A stretch of DNA of 39,395 nucleotides from Clostridia bacterium (GCA_017550105.1 JAFYLQ010000044.1:1-39395), one strand, 5' to 3'. Shown: positions 17,415 through 26,176, counted from the first letter of the stretch. Notes: generated by a model not told the origin, from the sequence alone. Translations and numbers: made by a program.

Positions 17415-18477
17415 TAAACTCGAACAGGTTGAAGCCCGTTTTGTCAAGGTGAACGATTTGTTATGCTTGCCCGAAACGGTCTCCGACCAAAAAAAATACG
17501 CGGATTTAATGCGTGAGCTTAAAAATTTAACACCTGTTGTTGAAACCTTCAGGGAATATAAAGCAACCGTCGAAAACGGTGAAGCAGCTAAGGAAATGCT
17601 TTCTGATTGCGCCGATAAAGAGCTTCAGGAAATGCTTGAAGCAGAGATTGAAGAAAGTAAAGAAAAAGCCCTTGAGTTAAACGATAAACTTAAGGTTCTT
17701 CTGTTGCCCAAGGACCCCAACGACGACAAAAACGTTATCATCGAAATTCGTGCAGGTGCAGGGGGTGAGGAGGCGGCACTTTTCGCAAACTCACTTTTTC
17801 GTATGTACTCTATGTATTCCGAGGGTCGCGGTTGGCACCCCGAGGTACTTTCCGTCAACGAAACAGGACTTGGCGGTGTTAAGGAAATCAGCTTTATGAT
17901 AGAGGGTGACGGTGCCTACTCACGCTTTAAATTTGAAAGCGGCGTTCACCGTGTTCAGCGTGTTCCCGAAACTGAATCAGGTGGCAGAATACACACCTCA
18001 ACCGTTACTGTTGCGGTTCTTCCCGAGGCGGAAGAGGTTGATATCGATATTGACCCTACGGAATTACAGATTGATACCTTCCGTTCAAGCGGTGCAGGTG
18101 GTCAGCACGTTAATAAAACCGAATCGGCTATAAGAATCACCCATCTTCCCACAGGCACAGTTGTTGAGTGTCAGGACGAAAGAAGTCAGCACAAAAACCG
18201 TGAAAGAGCAATGAAGATTCTTCGCTCAAGACTCCTTGATGCAGAACGTGAACGACAGAATGCAGAAATTGCCGACGAACGACGCTCTCAGGTTGGTACG
18301 GGCGACAGAAGCGAAAGAATCAGAACCTACAACTTCCCTCAGGGGCGTGTGTCCGACCATCGCATAGGGCTTACTCTTTACAGGATAGAAACAATAATGA
18401 ACGGCGATATTGACGAGATTATTGATGCACTCATAACCGCCGATACTGCCGAAAAACTTAAATCATCAGAGGAATAA
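17407..18477 (+). CDS. prfA: Peptide chain release factor 1
   Basis: 356 residues, full length. The GGQ peptidyl-hydrolysis motif is at 231-233 ([14 protein letters not shown]) and the codon-recognition tripeptide is P187-E188-T189 ([11 protein letters not shown]), which is the RF1 (UAG/UAA) type, not the SPF of RF2. It hydrolyses peptidyl-tRNA at stop codons in the A site. Gln233 is normally methylated by PrmC, but no prmC lies next to it here. It is translationally coupled to DUF951 (8-base overlap) and followed 2 bases later by ywlC. Confidence 0.97.
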   Translation: MLDKLEQVEARFVKVNDLLCLPETVSDQKKYADLMRELKNLTPVVETFREYKATVENGEAAKEMLSDCADKELQEMLEAEIEESKEKALELNDKLKVLLLPKDPNDDKNVIIEIRAGAGGEEAALFANSLFRMYSMYSEGRGWHPEVLSVNETGLGGVKEISFMIEGDGAYSRFKFESGVHRVQRVPETESGGRIHTSTVTVAVLPEAEEVDIDIDPTELQIDTFRSSGAGGQHVNKTESAIRITHLPTGTVVECQDERSQHKNRERAMKILRSRLLDAERERQNAEIADERRSQVGTGDRSERIRTYNFPQGRVSDHRIGLTLYRIETIMNGDIDEIIDALITADTAEKLKSSEE

Positions 18478-18479
18478 TT

Positions 18480-19508
18480 TTGAATACCGAATTTGTTAAA
18501 ATATCCGTCAATGACGGAATTGAAAAATACACAGACGCTGCGGAGCTCCTGAAAAACAATCAGGTTGTGGGTATGCCTACGGAAACCGTTTACGGTCTTG
18601 CAGGTAACGCCTACTCCGACGAGGCAGTCAACAGAATATTTGAAGCCAAGGGCAGACCTCAGGATAACCCGCTTATAGTTCATATTTCCGAGTTTTCAGA
18701 AATATACGACCTTGTAAGCGAGGTTCCCGAAAACGCAAAAAGGTTAGCGGAAGCCTTCTGGCCCGGACCCTTGACAATGATTTTGCCAAAAGCAGAAAGA
18801 GTACCTCTTTCGGTTACGGCGGGGCTTGATACCGTTGCGGTCAGATGCCCTTCGCACCCCATAGCACGAAACCTTATTAAATCAGCGGGTGTTCCCCTTG
18901 CGGCACCCTCTGCAAACCTTTCGGGTAAGCCAAGCCCCACTAAGGCTCAGCACGTTTACGATGACCTCAAGGGCAGAATTCCCTATATAATAGACGGGGG
19001 AGAGTGCGACGAGGGGCTTGAATCAACCGTAATCACCCTTGCTACCAACACCCCTAAATTATTAAGACCCGGCAACGTTACCCTGTCACAGCTTAAATCT
19101 GTTTTGGGTGAGGTGCAGGTTGACGATGCGGTGCTTAATCCTTTAAAAAAGGGCGAAAAGGTCTCCTCACCGGGTATGAAATACAAGCATTATTCACCCG
19201 TGGCTGAAATTGTGCTTGTAAGGGGCTCTTACAATAACTTTGTTAAGTACGTAAACGATATTCAATGCGAAAGCGCTTACGCTATGGTTTTTGATAACGA
19301 GGGCGAGGGTCTTAAGGTGCCATATATAAGCTACGGCGCCAACGATTACAAAAATCTTTCTCACTCGTTGTTTGATTCTTTACGTGAGCTTGATAAATTA
19401 GGTGCAAATATTTGCTTCGTAAGATACCCTGACGAGAGCAATGACGATAATCTTGCCGTTCTTAACAGGCTTTTACGTGCGGCAGGCTTCAAGGTGATAG
19501 ACGTATGA
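18480..19508 (+). CDS. ywlC: L-threonylcarbamoyladenylate synthase (TsaC2/Sua5 type)
   Basis: 342 residues: an N-terminal YrdC/TsaC domain (VVGMPTETVYGLAGNAYS; IFEAKGRPQDNPLIVHI, including the K-x-R segment; PLAAPSANLSGKPSPT) and a C-terminal Sua5 domain (about 215-342). It makes threonylcarbamoyl-AMP from threonine, bicarbonate and ATP, the first step of the universal t6A37 tRNA modification. The start is TTG at 18480, 7 bases after AGAGG. The prfA-ywlC neighbourhood is also seen in Bacillus. Its last codon overlaps coaE by 4 bases. Confidence 0.95.
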   Translation: MNTEFVKISVNDGIEKYTDAAELLKNNQVVGMPTETVYGLAGNAYSDEAVNRIFEAKGRPQDNPLIVHISEFSEIYDLVSEVPENAKRLAEAFWPGPLTMILPKAERVPLSVTAGLDTVAVRCPSHPIARNLIKSAGVPLAAPSANLSGKPSPTKAQHVYDDLKGRIPYIIDGGECDEGLESTVITLATNTPKLLRPGNVTLSQLKSVLGEVQVDDAVLNPLKKGEKVSSPGMKYKHYSPVAEIVLVRGSYNNFVKYVNDIQCESAYAMVFDNEGEGLKVPYISYGANDYKNLSHSLFDSLRELDKLGANICFVRYPDESNDDNLAVLNRLLRAAGFKVIDV

Positions 19509-20095
19509 AAAAGCTTGTAGGTCTTACGGGTAAAACAGGTGCGGGTAAATCCACCATCAGTGCATATCTTGCCGAAAAAGGTGCATATATCATAGATGGG
19601 GATATTGTTGCCCGTAACGTGCTTGTAACAGAGCCGAGCCTTATACCCGAATTAAAAAAAGCCTTTGGTGAAATACGCAACACCGATGGCACAATTGACA
19701 GAAAGAAACTTGCTTCAGCGGCTTTTTCTTCCGAAGAAAACACACGTATGCTTAATTCAATTATGCATCCTGCAATAAATAAAGCCATTCATCGTGAGGC
19801 AGACGTTGCCTTTGAAACCCACAACGTGGTGGTGGTTGATGCGGCGGCTATTATTGAATCGGGCTTTGCGGATGAATGCGATTTGTTGCTTGTTGCAACT
19901 GCTCCTGTTGAAATACGTAAGGAGCGTATTTTAAAAAGGGATTCAATAAGTGAAGCGGATGCAGATATTCGCATTAAAGCTCAGAAGGATGACGAGTTTT
20001 ATAACTCAAGGGCTGATTACGTTATTAAAAACTACGCCCCCTTTGTTCTTAGCGAGGAGCTTTCTGTTATTGAAAAGGAGCTTTTTGATTTTTGA
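19505..20095 (+). CDS. coaE: Dephospho-CoA kinase
   Basis: 196 residues with the Walker A motif GKTGAGKST at 9-17, the CoA-side sequence DGDIVARNV at about 32-40, the LID/CoaE pattern SIMHPAINKAI at 84-95 and the RIKAQ segment near the end. It phosphorylates the 3'-OH of dephospho-CoA with ATP, the last step of CoA synthesis. Length is normal. It overlaps ywlC by 4 bases (ATGA) and the transglycosylase by 4 bases (TTGA), so expression is coupled through the operon. Confidence 0.95.
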   Translation: MKKLVGLTGKTGAGKSTISAYLAEKGAYIIDGDIVARNVLVTEPSLIPELKKAFGEIRNTDGTIDRKKLASAAFSSEENTRMLNSIMHPAINKAIHREADVAFETHNVVVVDAAAIIESGFADECDLLLVATAPVEIRKERILKRDSISEADADIRIKAQKDDEFYNSRADYVIKNYAPFVLSEELSVIEKELFDF

Positions 20096-20685
20096 AGAAA
20101 ACCACAACTAATTATGTTAAACTATTGTTATCTTTATTGATATTACTAATTGTATCAGTTATAATAATAGTTAATTCGGTCAGTCTTATTTTGCAAACGG
20201 TTTATCCTAAAGAATATTCAAGCTTAATTGAGACCTATGCCGAAGAATATGACGTTGATAAAGCATTGCTTTATGCCCTTATTGAGTGCGAAAGCGGATT
20301 CGACAAAAATGCCGTTTCTTCCGTAGGGGCTAAGGGTCTTACACAGATAACACCCGAAACCTTCAAGTGGCTTCAGAGCAAAACGGGTGAAAGCTACACC
20401 GACGATGCTCTTTTTGAGCCCGAGGTTTCAATTAAATATGGTGCCTTCTTCCTTGGTATGCTCCTTGAAGAATTCGGTGATACCAAAACGGCACTTGCCG
20501 CATATCACGCAGGTAGGGGACGGGTGAACGAATGGCTCGAAAACCCCGAGTATTCCAAGGATTCAAAAAAACTTGACGTTATTCCCTTTGAGGATACCTC
20601 GGCGTATGCTCAGAAGGTTATAAGGGTAAAGGATTTATATTGTAAAATTTATAAAATGGAGGTCGAGCAAAATGCCGACAGTTGA
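20092..20685 (+). CDS. Membrane-anchored lytic transglycosylase (SLT domain)
   Basis: 197 residues. One transmembrane anchor at about 10-36, then an SLT domain: ALIECESGFDKNAVSS (catalytic Glu67 in the ES-x-F motif), GAKGLTQITPETFKW, and AALAAYHAGRGRVNEWL close to the usual Y-N-x-G-x-x-x-V motif, here AYHAGRGRV. It cleaves peptidoglycan between MurNAc and GlcNAc, releasing 1,6-anhydro products, on the outer face of the membrane. The start is TTG at 20092 in a 4-base overlap with coaE, with AAGGAG somewhat far (11 bases) upstream. The His replacing the usual Asn of the AYNAG motif is a small oddity. Confidence 0.88.
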   Translation: MKKTTTNYVKLLLSLLILLIVSVIIIVNSVSLILQTVYPKEYSSLIETYAEEYDVDKALLYALIECESGFDKNAVSSVGAKGLTQITPETFKWLQSKTGESYTDDALFEPEVSIKYGAFFLGMLLEEFGDTKTALAAYHAGRGRVNEWLENPEYSKDSKKLDVIPFEDTSAYAQKVIRVKDLYCKIYKMEVEQNADS

Positions 20686-22063
20686 AGAATTAAAAAAAGA
20701 ACTTTTTTATAAACCTAAACACGCAGTTGAGCTTGTTTCAGAGGATGAAGTAGCAAAAGCGGACGAATTCTGCGAGGGTTACAAAAAATTCCTTGACGAG
20801 GCAAAGACTGAGCGTGAAGCAACCGAGCGTGTAAAAAACGATGCAATTAAGCTCGGCTTTGAGGAATTTGTTGCTGGTAAAAAATATAATGCAGGTGATA
20901 AGATTTACTTCGTTAATCGCAACAAGTCAATCATTCTTGCAGTAATCGGTGAAAAAAGCCTTGCAGAGGGTGTTAAGATTGCGGCGGCTCATATTGATTC
21001 ACCCCGCCTTGACCTTAAGCCCAACCCCCTTTACGAAAGTGATGAGTTAGCACTTCTTAAAACTCATTATTACGGCGGTATTAAAAAATATCAGTGGGTT
21101 GCCATTCCTCTTGCACTTCACGGTGTTGTTATTAAAGCTGACGGAACAAAGGTTGATGTTAAAATCGGCGAGGAGCAGGGTGAACCCAAGTTCGTAATTT
21201 CCGATATTCTTCCTCATCTTGGTGCAGAACAGGGCAAGCGCACCCTTTCAGAGGGTATTCAGGGCGAGGAGCTTAACGTTATCGTTGGCAGTCGTCCTTT
21301 CAAGAGCGATGAGGGCAGTGAACTTGTAAAGCTTAACATTCTTAAGCTTCTTAATGAAAAATACGGTATCAAGGAGGCTGACTTCCTTAGTGCAGAGCTT
21401 GAGGTGGTTCCTGCATTCAAGGCTGATGATATCGGCTTTGACAGAGGTCTTATCGGCTCCTACGGTCACGATGACAGGGTTTGTGCATATCCTGCGGCTA
21501 TGGCGGCCTTTGATGTTGAGAATCCTCAGTATACCGCTATTACAGTGCTTACAGATAAAGAAGAAACAGGCTCCGACGGTAATACGGGCCTTCAGTCGGA
21601 TTACCTTAAAAACTTTATTGCTCACCTTGGCAAGGCACAGGGCCTTGAGGTTTATGAGATTCTTTCAAAGAGCGAGTGTCTTTCAGCAGACGTTAACTCT
21701 GCATACGACCCCACATTTAACTCAGTGTTCGAGAAGAATAATACCTCGTACCTTAACAAGGGCGTTGTAATTACCAAGTATACAGGTGCCCGCGGTAAGG
21801 GTGGCACAAGCGACGCTTCTGCCGAATATATGGGTAAAATCAGACGACTTCTTGACGAAGACGGTGTTGTATGGCAGATTGGTGAGCTTGGTAAGGTTGA
21901 TGCAGGTGGCGGCGGAACCGTTGCAAAGTATATTGCAAATATGGATATCGACGTTGTCGATTTAGGTGTTCCTGTTCTTTCTATGCACGCTCCTTACGAA
22001 GTTATTTCAAAACTTGATGTTTATATGGCTTACAGAGCCTTCCTTAAATTCTTTAAACAGTAA
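20672..22063 (+). CDS. M18 family zinc aminopeptidase
   Basis: 463 residues, full length for the M18 family. Metal ligands and active-site residues are visible in AAHIDSPRLD (His107), GSYGHDDRVCAYPA, LTDKEETGSDGNTG (Asp, Glu-Glu) and, near the end, VLSMHAPYEV. The family removes N-terminal, often acidic or neutral hydrophobic, amino acids from peptides, as a large oligomer in the cytoplasm. ATG at 20672 is 10 bases after GGAGG and inside the end of the transglycosylase gene (14-base overlap). It is probably expressed with prfA-coaE but has no obvious functional tie to them. Confidence 0.92.
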   Translation: MPTVEELKKELFYKPKHAVELVSEDEVAKADEFCEGYKKFLDEAKTEREATERVKNDAIKLGFEEFVAGKKYNAGDKIYFVNRNKSIILAVIGEKSLAEGVKIAAAHIDSPRLDLKPNPLYESDELALLKTHYYGGIKKYQWVAIPLALHGVVIKADGTKVDVKIGEEQGEPKFVISDILPHLGAEQGKRTLSEGIQGEELNVIVGSRPFKSDEGSELVKLNILKLLNEKYGIKEADFLSAELEVVPAFKADDIGFDRGLIGSYGHDDRVCAYPAAMAAFDVENPQYTAITVLTDKEETGSDGNTGLQSDYLKNFIAHLGKAQGLEVYEILSKSECLSADVNSAYDPTFNSVFEKNNTSYLNKGVVITKYTGARGKGGTSDASAEYMGKIRRLLDEDGVVWQIGELGKVDAGGGGTVAKYIANMDIDVVDLGVPVLSMHAPYEVISKLDVYMAYRAFLKFFKQ

Positions 22064-22078
22064 TCAAAGGGTGATTTG

Positions 22079-22720
22079 ATGAAAAAGACGTCAAAAATTA
22101 TATCGCTTTTGCTGAGCTTCACGTTCTTAATAAGCTCTCTTTCCGTAGTGGCCTTTGCTGAGGGCGAGGCTATTCTTGGTGACGTTGACGGTAACGGCAC
22201 CGTTGACACACAGGATGCAAGAGAAATTTTAAGAATGGCAAGCTGTATTATACCCGAGGATTTAGAAATTGCGGATATGAACGGTGATGGTGTCGTTTCT
22301 GTTGATGATGCAATAGCGGCGCTTAATAAGGCATCAAATACAGGTGGTGTGGTTATTCCCGATAAAAACGGCGAAAACTACCTTTCGGATGACCCTAACA
22401 ATGAATTTATTGACCTTATTGCGGATACTTACGACGTGGATAAAAAGGCACTTGTTGCTATTTACTCCGTGCCCGATAGCGGTACTAACTATGTGCTTCA
22501 ATTTAAAAAAAGTATTTTTGATAAAACTTACGAAAAAAGTCCCGATAACCTTTATAGGGTTTACCATATAGGTCTTGCACCTGAAAGAACCATAAGTTAC
22601 ACAAGTGGTAATCTCGTTACAGGTAACTACAATTGCTCGGGTGCCGAGGGTATGCTCGTATTTAATCTGGTACAGACAAAGGTTATGCAACAGTATCCCG
22701 ATTACTTTGTAGGTTTATAA
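22079..22720 (+). CDS. Secreted protein with N-terminal type I dockerin
   Basis: Signal peptide of about 27 residues (KKTSK, hydrophobic core, AFAE cleavage). Then a dockerin pair: DVDGNGTVDTQDAREILRMA and DMNGDGVVSVDDAIAALNKA, each with the Asp/Asn calcium ligands at positions 1, 3, 5, 9 and 12 of the loop. The remaining 120 residues have no recognised fold. Dockerins bind cohesin modules on scaffoldins or at the cell surface. The start ATG at 22079 is 6 bases after AAGGGTG. The dockerin at the N-terminus followed by an unknown C-terminal domain is unusual, since most are C-terminal. Last gene of the operon; terminator at 22732. Confidence 0.82.
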   Translation: MKKTSKIISLLLSFTFLISSLSVVAFAEGEAILGDVDGNGTVDTQDAREILRMASCIIPEDLEIADMNGDGVVSVDDAIAALNKASNTGGVVIPDKNGENYLSDDPNNEFIDLIADTYDVDKKALVAIYSVPDSGTNYVLQFKKSIFDKTYEKSPDNLYRVYHIGLAPERTISYTSGNLVTGNYNCSGAEGMLVFNLVQTKVMQQYPDYFVGL

Positions 22721-22731
22721 AATAACTTAAT

Positions 22732-22766
22732 AAGCCGATGCGAACCCTTGCATCGGCTTTTATCTT
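22732..22766 (+). terminator. Terminator after the dockerin gene
   Basis: AAGCCGATGC (22732-22741) pairs with GCATCGGCTT (22750-22759), 8-base loop, followed by TTATCTTT. Confidence 0.8.
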
Positions 22767-22858
22767 TGTTTAGTCTTGCATAATATTAATTCGGTTGACA
22801 ATAATTTTTAATGAAAAAAATTTTTAAAAATTTTAAAAATAAATTTCACATTCCCGTC

Positions 22859-22887
22859 TTGTTAATTGTATTAGTATTAGATACATT
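22859..22887 (+). promoter_or_regulatory. Possible promoter of the sigma operon
   Basis: TTGTTA (22859-22864), a 17-base spacer and TACATT (22882-22887), 20 bases before the GTG start at 22908. It follows a very AT-rich stretch with A/T runs (22810-22850). A TTGACA at 22795-22800 has no -10 at the right distance. If the sigma factor is autoregulated the real promoter may differ. Confidence 0.35.
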
Positions 22888-22907
22888 TTTGAGTGTGAGG
22901 TGATTTG

Positions 22908-23411
22908 GTGTCAGGCAGTAAGAAAACATATTCAAATGAATATATCAAAGAGCTTGTTGAAAAATATGGTGTAATGCTATTCAGAATATGCTATTGTATT
23001 CTTTGCCATCGCGATGATGCAGAGGATGCCTTGCAGGATACTTTTTTAAAGTATCTCACCAAAGCTCCCGAGTTTGAGAGCGAGGAGCACGAAAAAGCCT
23101 GGCTTATCAAAGTTGCAACCAACACAAGCAAAAATGCGGTTTTACTTAAAAAGCGGCGTAAAACTGTTGATTTAGATGAATTGAGAAGTATCGGTATTGA
23201 GGACGAGGACTCTGCGGTGTTTGAATCAATTATGGCTTTACCGGTTAAATTTAAAATCGTAATGACGCTTTATTACATAGAGGGGTATAACTCCAAGGAA
23301 ATTTCGAAAATCATAGGAATATCTGCGGATGCAGTCCGCAAAAGACTCCAAAAGGGTAGAGAAATTTTAAAAATGGAGATTGAAAGGTGTAACGGATATG
23401 AATTCAAATAA
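22908..23411 (+). CDS. ECF-like RNA polymerase sigma factor
   Basis: About 167 residues. The region 2 pattern is LFRICYCILCHRDDAEDALQDTFLKYL with AWLIKVATNTSKN, and the region 4 helix-turn-helix is MTLYYIEGYNSKEISKIIGI, then RKRLQKGREILK. This is the two-domain layout of extracytoplasmic-function sigma factors, which direct polymerase to a small set of promoters in response to an envelope signal. The GTG at 22908 is 4 bases after AGGTGA; a TTG at 22905 is too close. It is followed by an overlapping small membrane protein gene in the place where anti-sigma factors normally occur. Confidence 0.88.
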   Translation: MSGSKKTYSNEYIKELVEKYGVMLFRICYCILCHRDDAEDALQDTFLKYLTKAPEFESEEHEKAWLIKVATNTSKNAVLLKKRRKTVDLDELRSIGIEDEDSAVFESIMALPVKFKIVMTLYYIEGYNSKEISKIIGISADAVRKRLQKGREILKMEIERCNGYEFK

Positions 23412-23628
23412 TTATTACATTGATGAATATTCACGATTAGTTAATCGTATTACTTATGATAGCAATAATTTTGATTCTCTTGTTGAAAGAGTATGTAACA
23501 AAGCAACATTACCGCAGAACAATAATGTAAAGTACATAATCGCAGGGGTCGCGGTTGTTACAATAGTCGGTGTGGGTGTAAAAGTTTTAATGAGTCATAG
23601 GGGTAAAATCAGGGGGATTAAGAAATGA
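23398..23628 (+). CDS. Small single-pass membrane protein, possible anti-sigma regulator
   Basis: 76 residues starting at the ATG at 23398, 8 bases after AAAGGTG. A soluble N-terminal half with Asn-, Tyr- and Asp-rich sequence, one helix at about 48-68 (VKYIIAGVAVVTIVGVGVKVLM) and a basic tail. It has no zinc-binding anti-sigma motif (HxxxCxxC) and no match I recognise. Its start overlaps the sigma gene by 14 bases and its stop overlaps plsC by 4, so it is coupled to both. Its position suggests sigma control, but this is inference from place only. Confidence 0.6.
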   Translation: MNSNNYYIDEYSRLVNRITYDSNNFDSLVERVCNKATLPQNNNVKYIIAGVAVVTIVGVGVKVLMSHRGKIRGIKK

Positions 23629-24254
23629 GTAAGAAAAATAAAAAGGTAGATAAATCAAAATATCCGCTTATATACAGAGTTTTTCGACCTTTGTATTTTG
23701 TTTTCACGGGTATTTTTCGCCCTCGTATAATAGGTAAAGAAAATATTCCTAAAAAAGGCAGGGTTGTAATTGCAGGTAATCATATGTTTGTGCTTGACCC
23801 CATTCTTGTTGCAATTTCAACCTGGCGTTGCGTTCATTTTTTAGGTAAATACGAAATATTCAAATATAAATTTACAAACTGGTTGTTTACAAGTGCCGGT
23901 GTAATTCCCGTACACCGCCAGAGAAAGGACCATAACGCTCTTGTGTCTGCCGAGGAATATCTTGAGGCTGACCAGGCGGTAGCTCTTTTCCCAGAAACAA
24001 CAATTATCAAGCCCGAGGGTGTACAGTTATTACCCTTTAAAATCGGCGCAGTTAAAATGGCGTATGATACAAAAGCACCAATTGTACCCTTTACTATTAA
24101 CGGTAGTTATATACCCTTTAACGGCAGACTTGAAATAATCTTCCACGAGCCGTATTACATACCTGACGGTGCCGATCTTGCAGTGGAAAACGATAAATTA
24201 CGAGAAAGGGTGCAGAGTAAACTTACTCCGCATAAAGGTAAATATCCATTTTGA
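23625..24254 (+). CDS. PlsC-like 1-acyl-glycerol-3-phosphate acyltransferase
   Basis: 209 residues. The acyltransferase motif I is GNHMFVLDP (His53, Asp58), and the second motif is AVALFPETTII at 119-128, where the usual FPEGT/FPEGR is FPETT. Residues 20-32 may form an amphipathic or membrane helix. The family adds an acyl chain to lysophosphatidic acid at the inner membrane face. It overlaps the upstream gene by 4 bases and the ligase by 4 bases. Coupling to an adenylating ligase and a sigma factor hints at a condition-specific lipid-modifying route rather than general phosphatidic acid synthesis. Confidence 0.82.
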   Translation: MSKKNKKVDKSKYPLIYRVFRPLYFVFTGIFRPRIIGKENIPKKGRVVIAGNHMFVLDPILVAISTWRCVHFLGKYEIFKYKFTNWLFTSAGVIPVHRQRKDHNALVSAEEYLEADQAVALFPETTIIKPEGVQLLPFKIGAVKMAYDTKAPIVPFTINGSYIPFNGRLEIIFHEPYYIPDGADLAVENDKLRERVQSKLTPHKGKYPF

Positions 24255-25975
24255 ACGATTTGTCTATTGAAAAGAATCCTCTCTTTAAATATGTGAATAG
24301 TAATAGTGTGTACGGATTTGATATACCGGATATTTCTATGTTTGGTATGCTCCGGTTCAAAGCTCAAAGCCATCCTGATGCTATGGCTTATGAGTATTTC
24401 GGTACAAAGTGCACGTATGCACAATTTATAAAACAAATTAAAAAAATATCATCTGCATATTTTGATTTAGGTGTGCGTAAGGGTGATATTGTTACTGTAC
24501 TTATGCCCAATACGCCTGAATCTGTTTCGAGTATATATGCTTTGAACAGAATGGGTGCGGTGGTTAATATAGTTCATCCTCTGTCTGCGCAAGGGGAGAT
24601 TAAAAGATATTTAAACGCCGTTGAGTGTAAGTTTTTATTGACAATAGATTTGTGTTGCCGTAAAATTTCCGAGATTATCGACGAAACAAAACTTCAGAAA
24701 GTTGTTGTGGCTTCTGCAGGTGAATCAATGCCCATTTTTTTAAAAACGGCATATACCCTGACTAATAAAAACAGAAATAGCTACAATAAAAATGATAAAA
24801 GATATATTTCCTGGCAAAGATTTATTAAGGAATCCAAGTCAACTATAAAGGCTTATGAACCCAAGGGCGAGGAGAATGAAAAAGTTTCAATAATTCTTCA
24901 CAGCGGTGGTACAACCGGTACACCCAAGGATATTATGTTATCCAACAAAGCCTTCAATTCTTTGGGAATTCAGGCGGTTATGACCCTTCGTGATGTTGGT
25001 GTAGGTGACAGGATTTTAGGCGTTCTTCCTATTTTTCACGGCTTCGGATTAGGCGTATGCTTCCATGTTTGTTTTTGCTTTGGTGCATGTTCCATAATTT
25101 TACCATCGTTTGATTCTAAGAAGTTTGGTTCGTTGTTAAAGAAAAATAAACCTACTATGCTTTTCGGTGTACCCACTCTTTACGAGGCTATGACAAAAGC
25201 CGAGGGTGTAGAAAATCTCGACTTATCGTTTATTAAATACGCTATCAGTGGTGGCGATACCTTGCCTAAACCTCTCGAGGATAAAGTGAATGCATTTTTA
25301 AGTGCTCATAACAGCAAAGTGCGTATATGTGAGGGTTACGGTATGACCGAGGGTCTTGCGGCTCTTAGCTTGTCTGTGAATGATGCGTACAAATCCGGTA
25401 CTATCGGTAAACCGCTTGTAGGTAATGAAATGTGCGTTGTAGTACCCGGTACTACCGATGTTTTACCATTTGGTGAAGAGGGTGAGCTTTGCGTAAGCGG
25501 ACCCACACTTATGATAGGTTACAGGGATAACGATGAAGAAACCGCCCTCGCTTTAAGAACTCACGAAGACGGCAAAGTATGGCTTCACACGGGTGATATG
25601 GCGGTAATTGATAGTGACGGCTTTGTTCATTATAAATTAAGAATAAAACGTATGATTATTTCCTCGGGCTATAACGTTTATCCCACGCAGATTGAAAAGG
25701 TTATAGAGGAATTACCCGAGGTTGATAAATGTGCGGTTGTTTCAATGCCCCATCCTTATAAACGGGAAGTCCCGAAAGCATTTATTATCCTTGCAAAAGG
25801 TGTTGAGGGAAATACATTTACTCTCGATAATATAAGACAGCATTGTAAAAAGAATCTTTCCCACCACAGTGTTCCTTATAAATATCAATTTGTAAAAGAT
25901 TTACCCAAAACTCCCTACGGTAAGGTGGATATAATGAAGCTTCAGTCCGAGGAACAAGAGGTAACAAAAGTATAA
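24251..25975 (+). CDS. AMP-dependent acyl-CoA synthetase/ligase
   Basis: 574 residues of the ANL superfamily: P-loop ILHSGGTTGTPKDI, GYGMTEG, the C-terminal domain hinge HTGDMAVIDSDGFVHY, RIKRMIISSGYNVYP and PKTPYGKVD with the likely catalytic lysine. It activates a carboxylic acid to an acyl-adenylate and then usually a CoA or carrier thioester. Substrate is not readable, though the partner acyltransferase suggests a fatty acid. The start is TTG at 24251 within a 4-base overlap; an AAAGGT ribosome site lies about 14 bases upstream, rather far. Last gene of the sigma operon; terminator at 25984. Confidence 0.85.
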   Translation: MNDLSIEKNPLFKYVNSNSVYGFDIPDISMFGMLRFKAQSHPDAMAYEYFGTKCTYAQFIKQIKKISSAYFDLGVRKGDIVTVLMPNTPESVSSIYALNRMGAVVNIVHPLSAQGEIKRYLNAVECKFLLTIDLCCRKISEIIDETKLQKVVVASAGESMPIFLKTAYTLTNKNRNSYNKNDKRYISWQRFIKESKSTIKAYEPKGEENEKVSIILHSGGTTGTPKDIMLSNKAFNSLGIQAVMTLRDVGVGDRILGVLPIFHGFGLGVCFHVCFCFGACSIILPSFDSKKFGSLLKKNKPTMLFGVPTLYEAMTKAEGVENLDLSFIKYAISGGDTLPKPLEDKVNAFLSAHNSKVRICEGYGMTEGLAALSLSVNDAYKSGTIGKPLVGNEMCVVVPGTTDVLPFGEEGELCVSGPTLMIGYRDNDEETALALRTHEDGKVWLHTGDMAVIDSDGFVHYKLRIKRMIISSGYNVYPTQIEKVIEELPEVDKCAVVSMPHPYKREVPKAFIILAKGVEGNTFTLDNIRQHCKKNLSHHSVPYKYQFVKDLPKTPYGKVDIMKLQSEEQEVTKV

Positions 25976-25983
25976 AAAATACG

Positions 25984-26015
25984 CCTGTATCGATTTGGGT
26001 CGGTACAGGTTTTTT
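25984..26015 (+). terminator. Terminator of the sigma operon
   Basis: CCTGTATCGA (25984-25993) pairs with TCGGTACAGG (26000-26009) with one G-T pair, loop of 6, then six T. Confidence 0.85.
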
Positions 26016-26113
26016 ATGCAGAACTACTCTTCCTGTTTTTTATTCAGTGGTTAGAACAATATACTCTCCGAAGGTTGTCAAAAAACACTATTAAAATTTG
26101 TCATAAATGCGAA

Positions 26114-26142
26114 TTGAAAACCAAGAAATTAAGATGGATAAT
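26114..26142 (+). promoter_or_regulatory. Promoter for the zinc-ribbon gene at 26177
   Basis: TTGAAA (26114-26119), a 17-base spacer and GATAAT (26137-26142), 34 bases before the start codon. This excludes the longer upstream reading that begins near 26075. Confidence 0.6.
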
Positions 26143-26176
26143 TATTATGTATCTTTATATGGAAAGAGGGGTAGAT

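Noticed and set aside
22795-22800. TTGACA as the -35 of the sigma gene
   Set aside because: No -10-like hexamer lies 16-18 bases downstream; the AT-rich run gives only weak matches.
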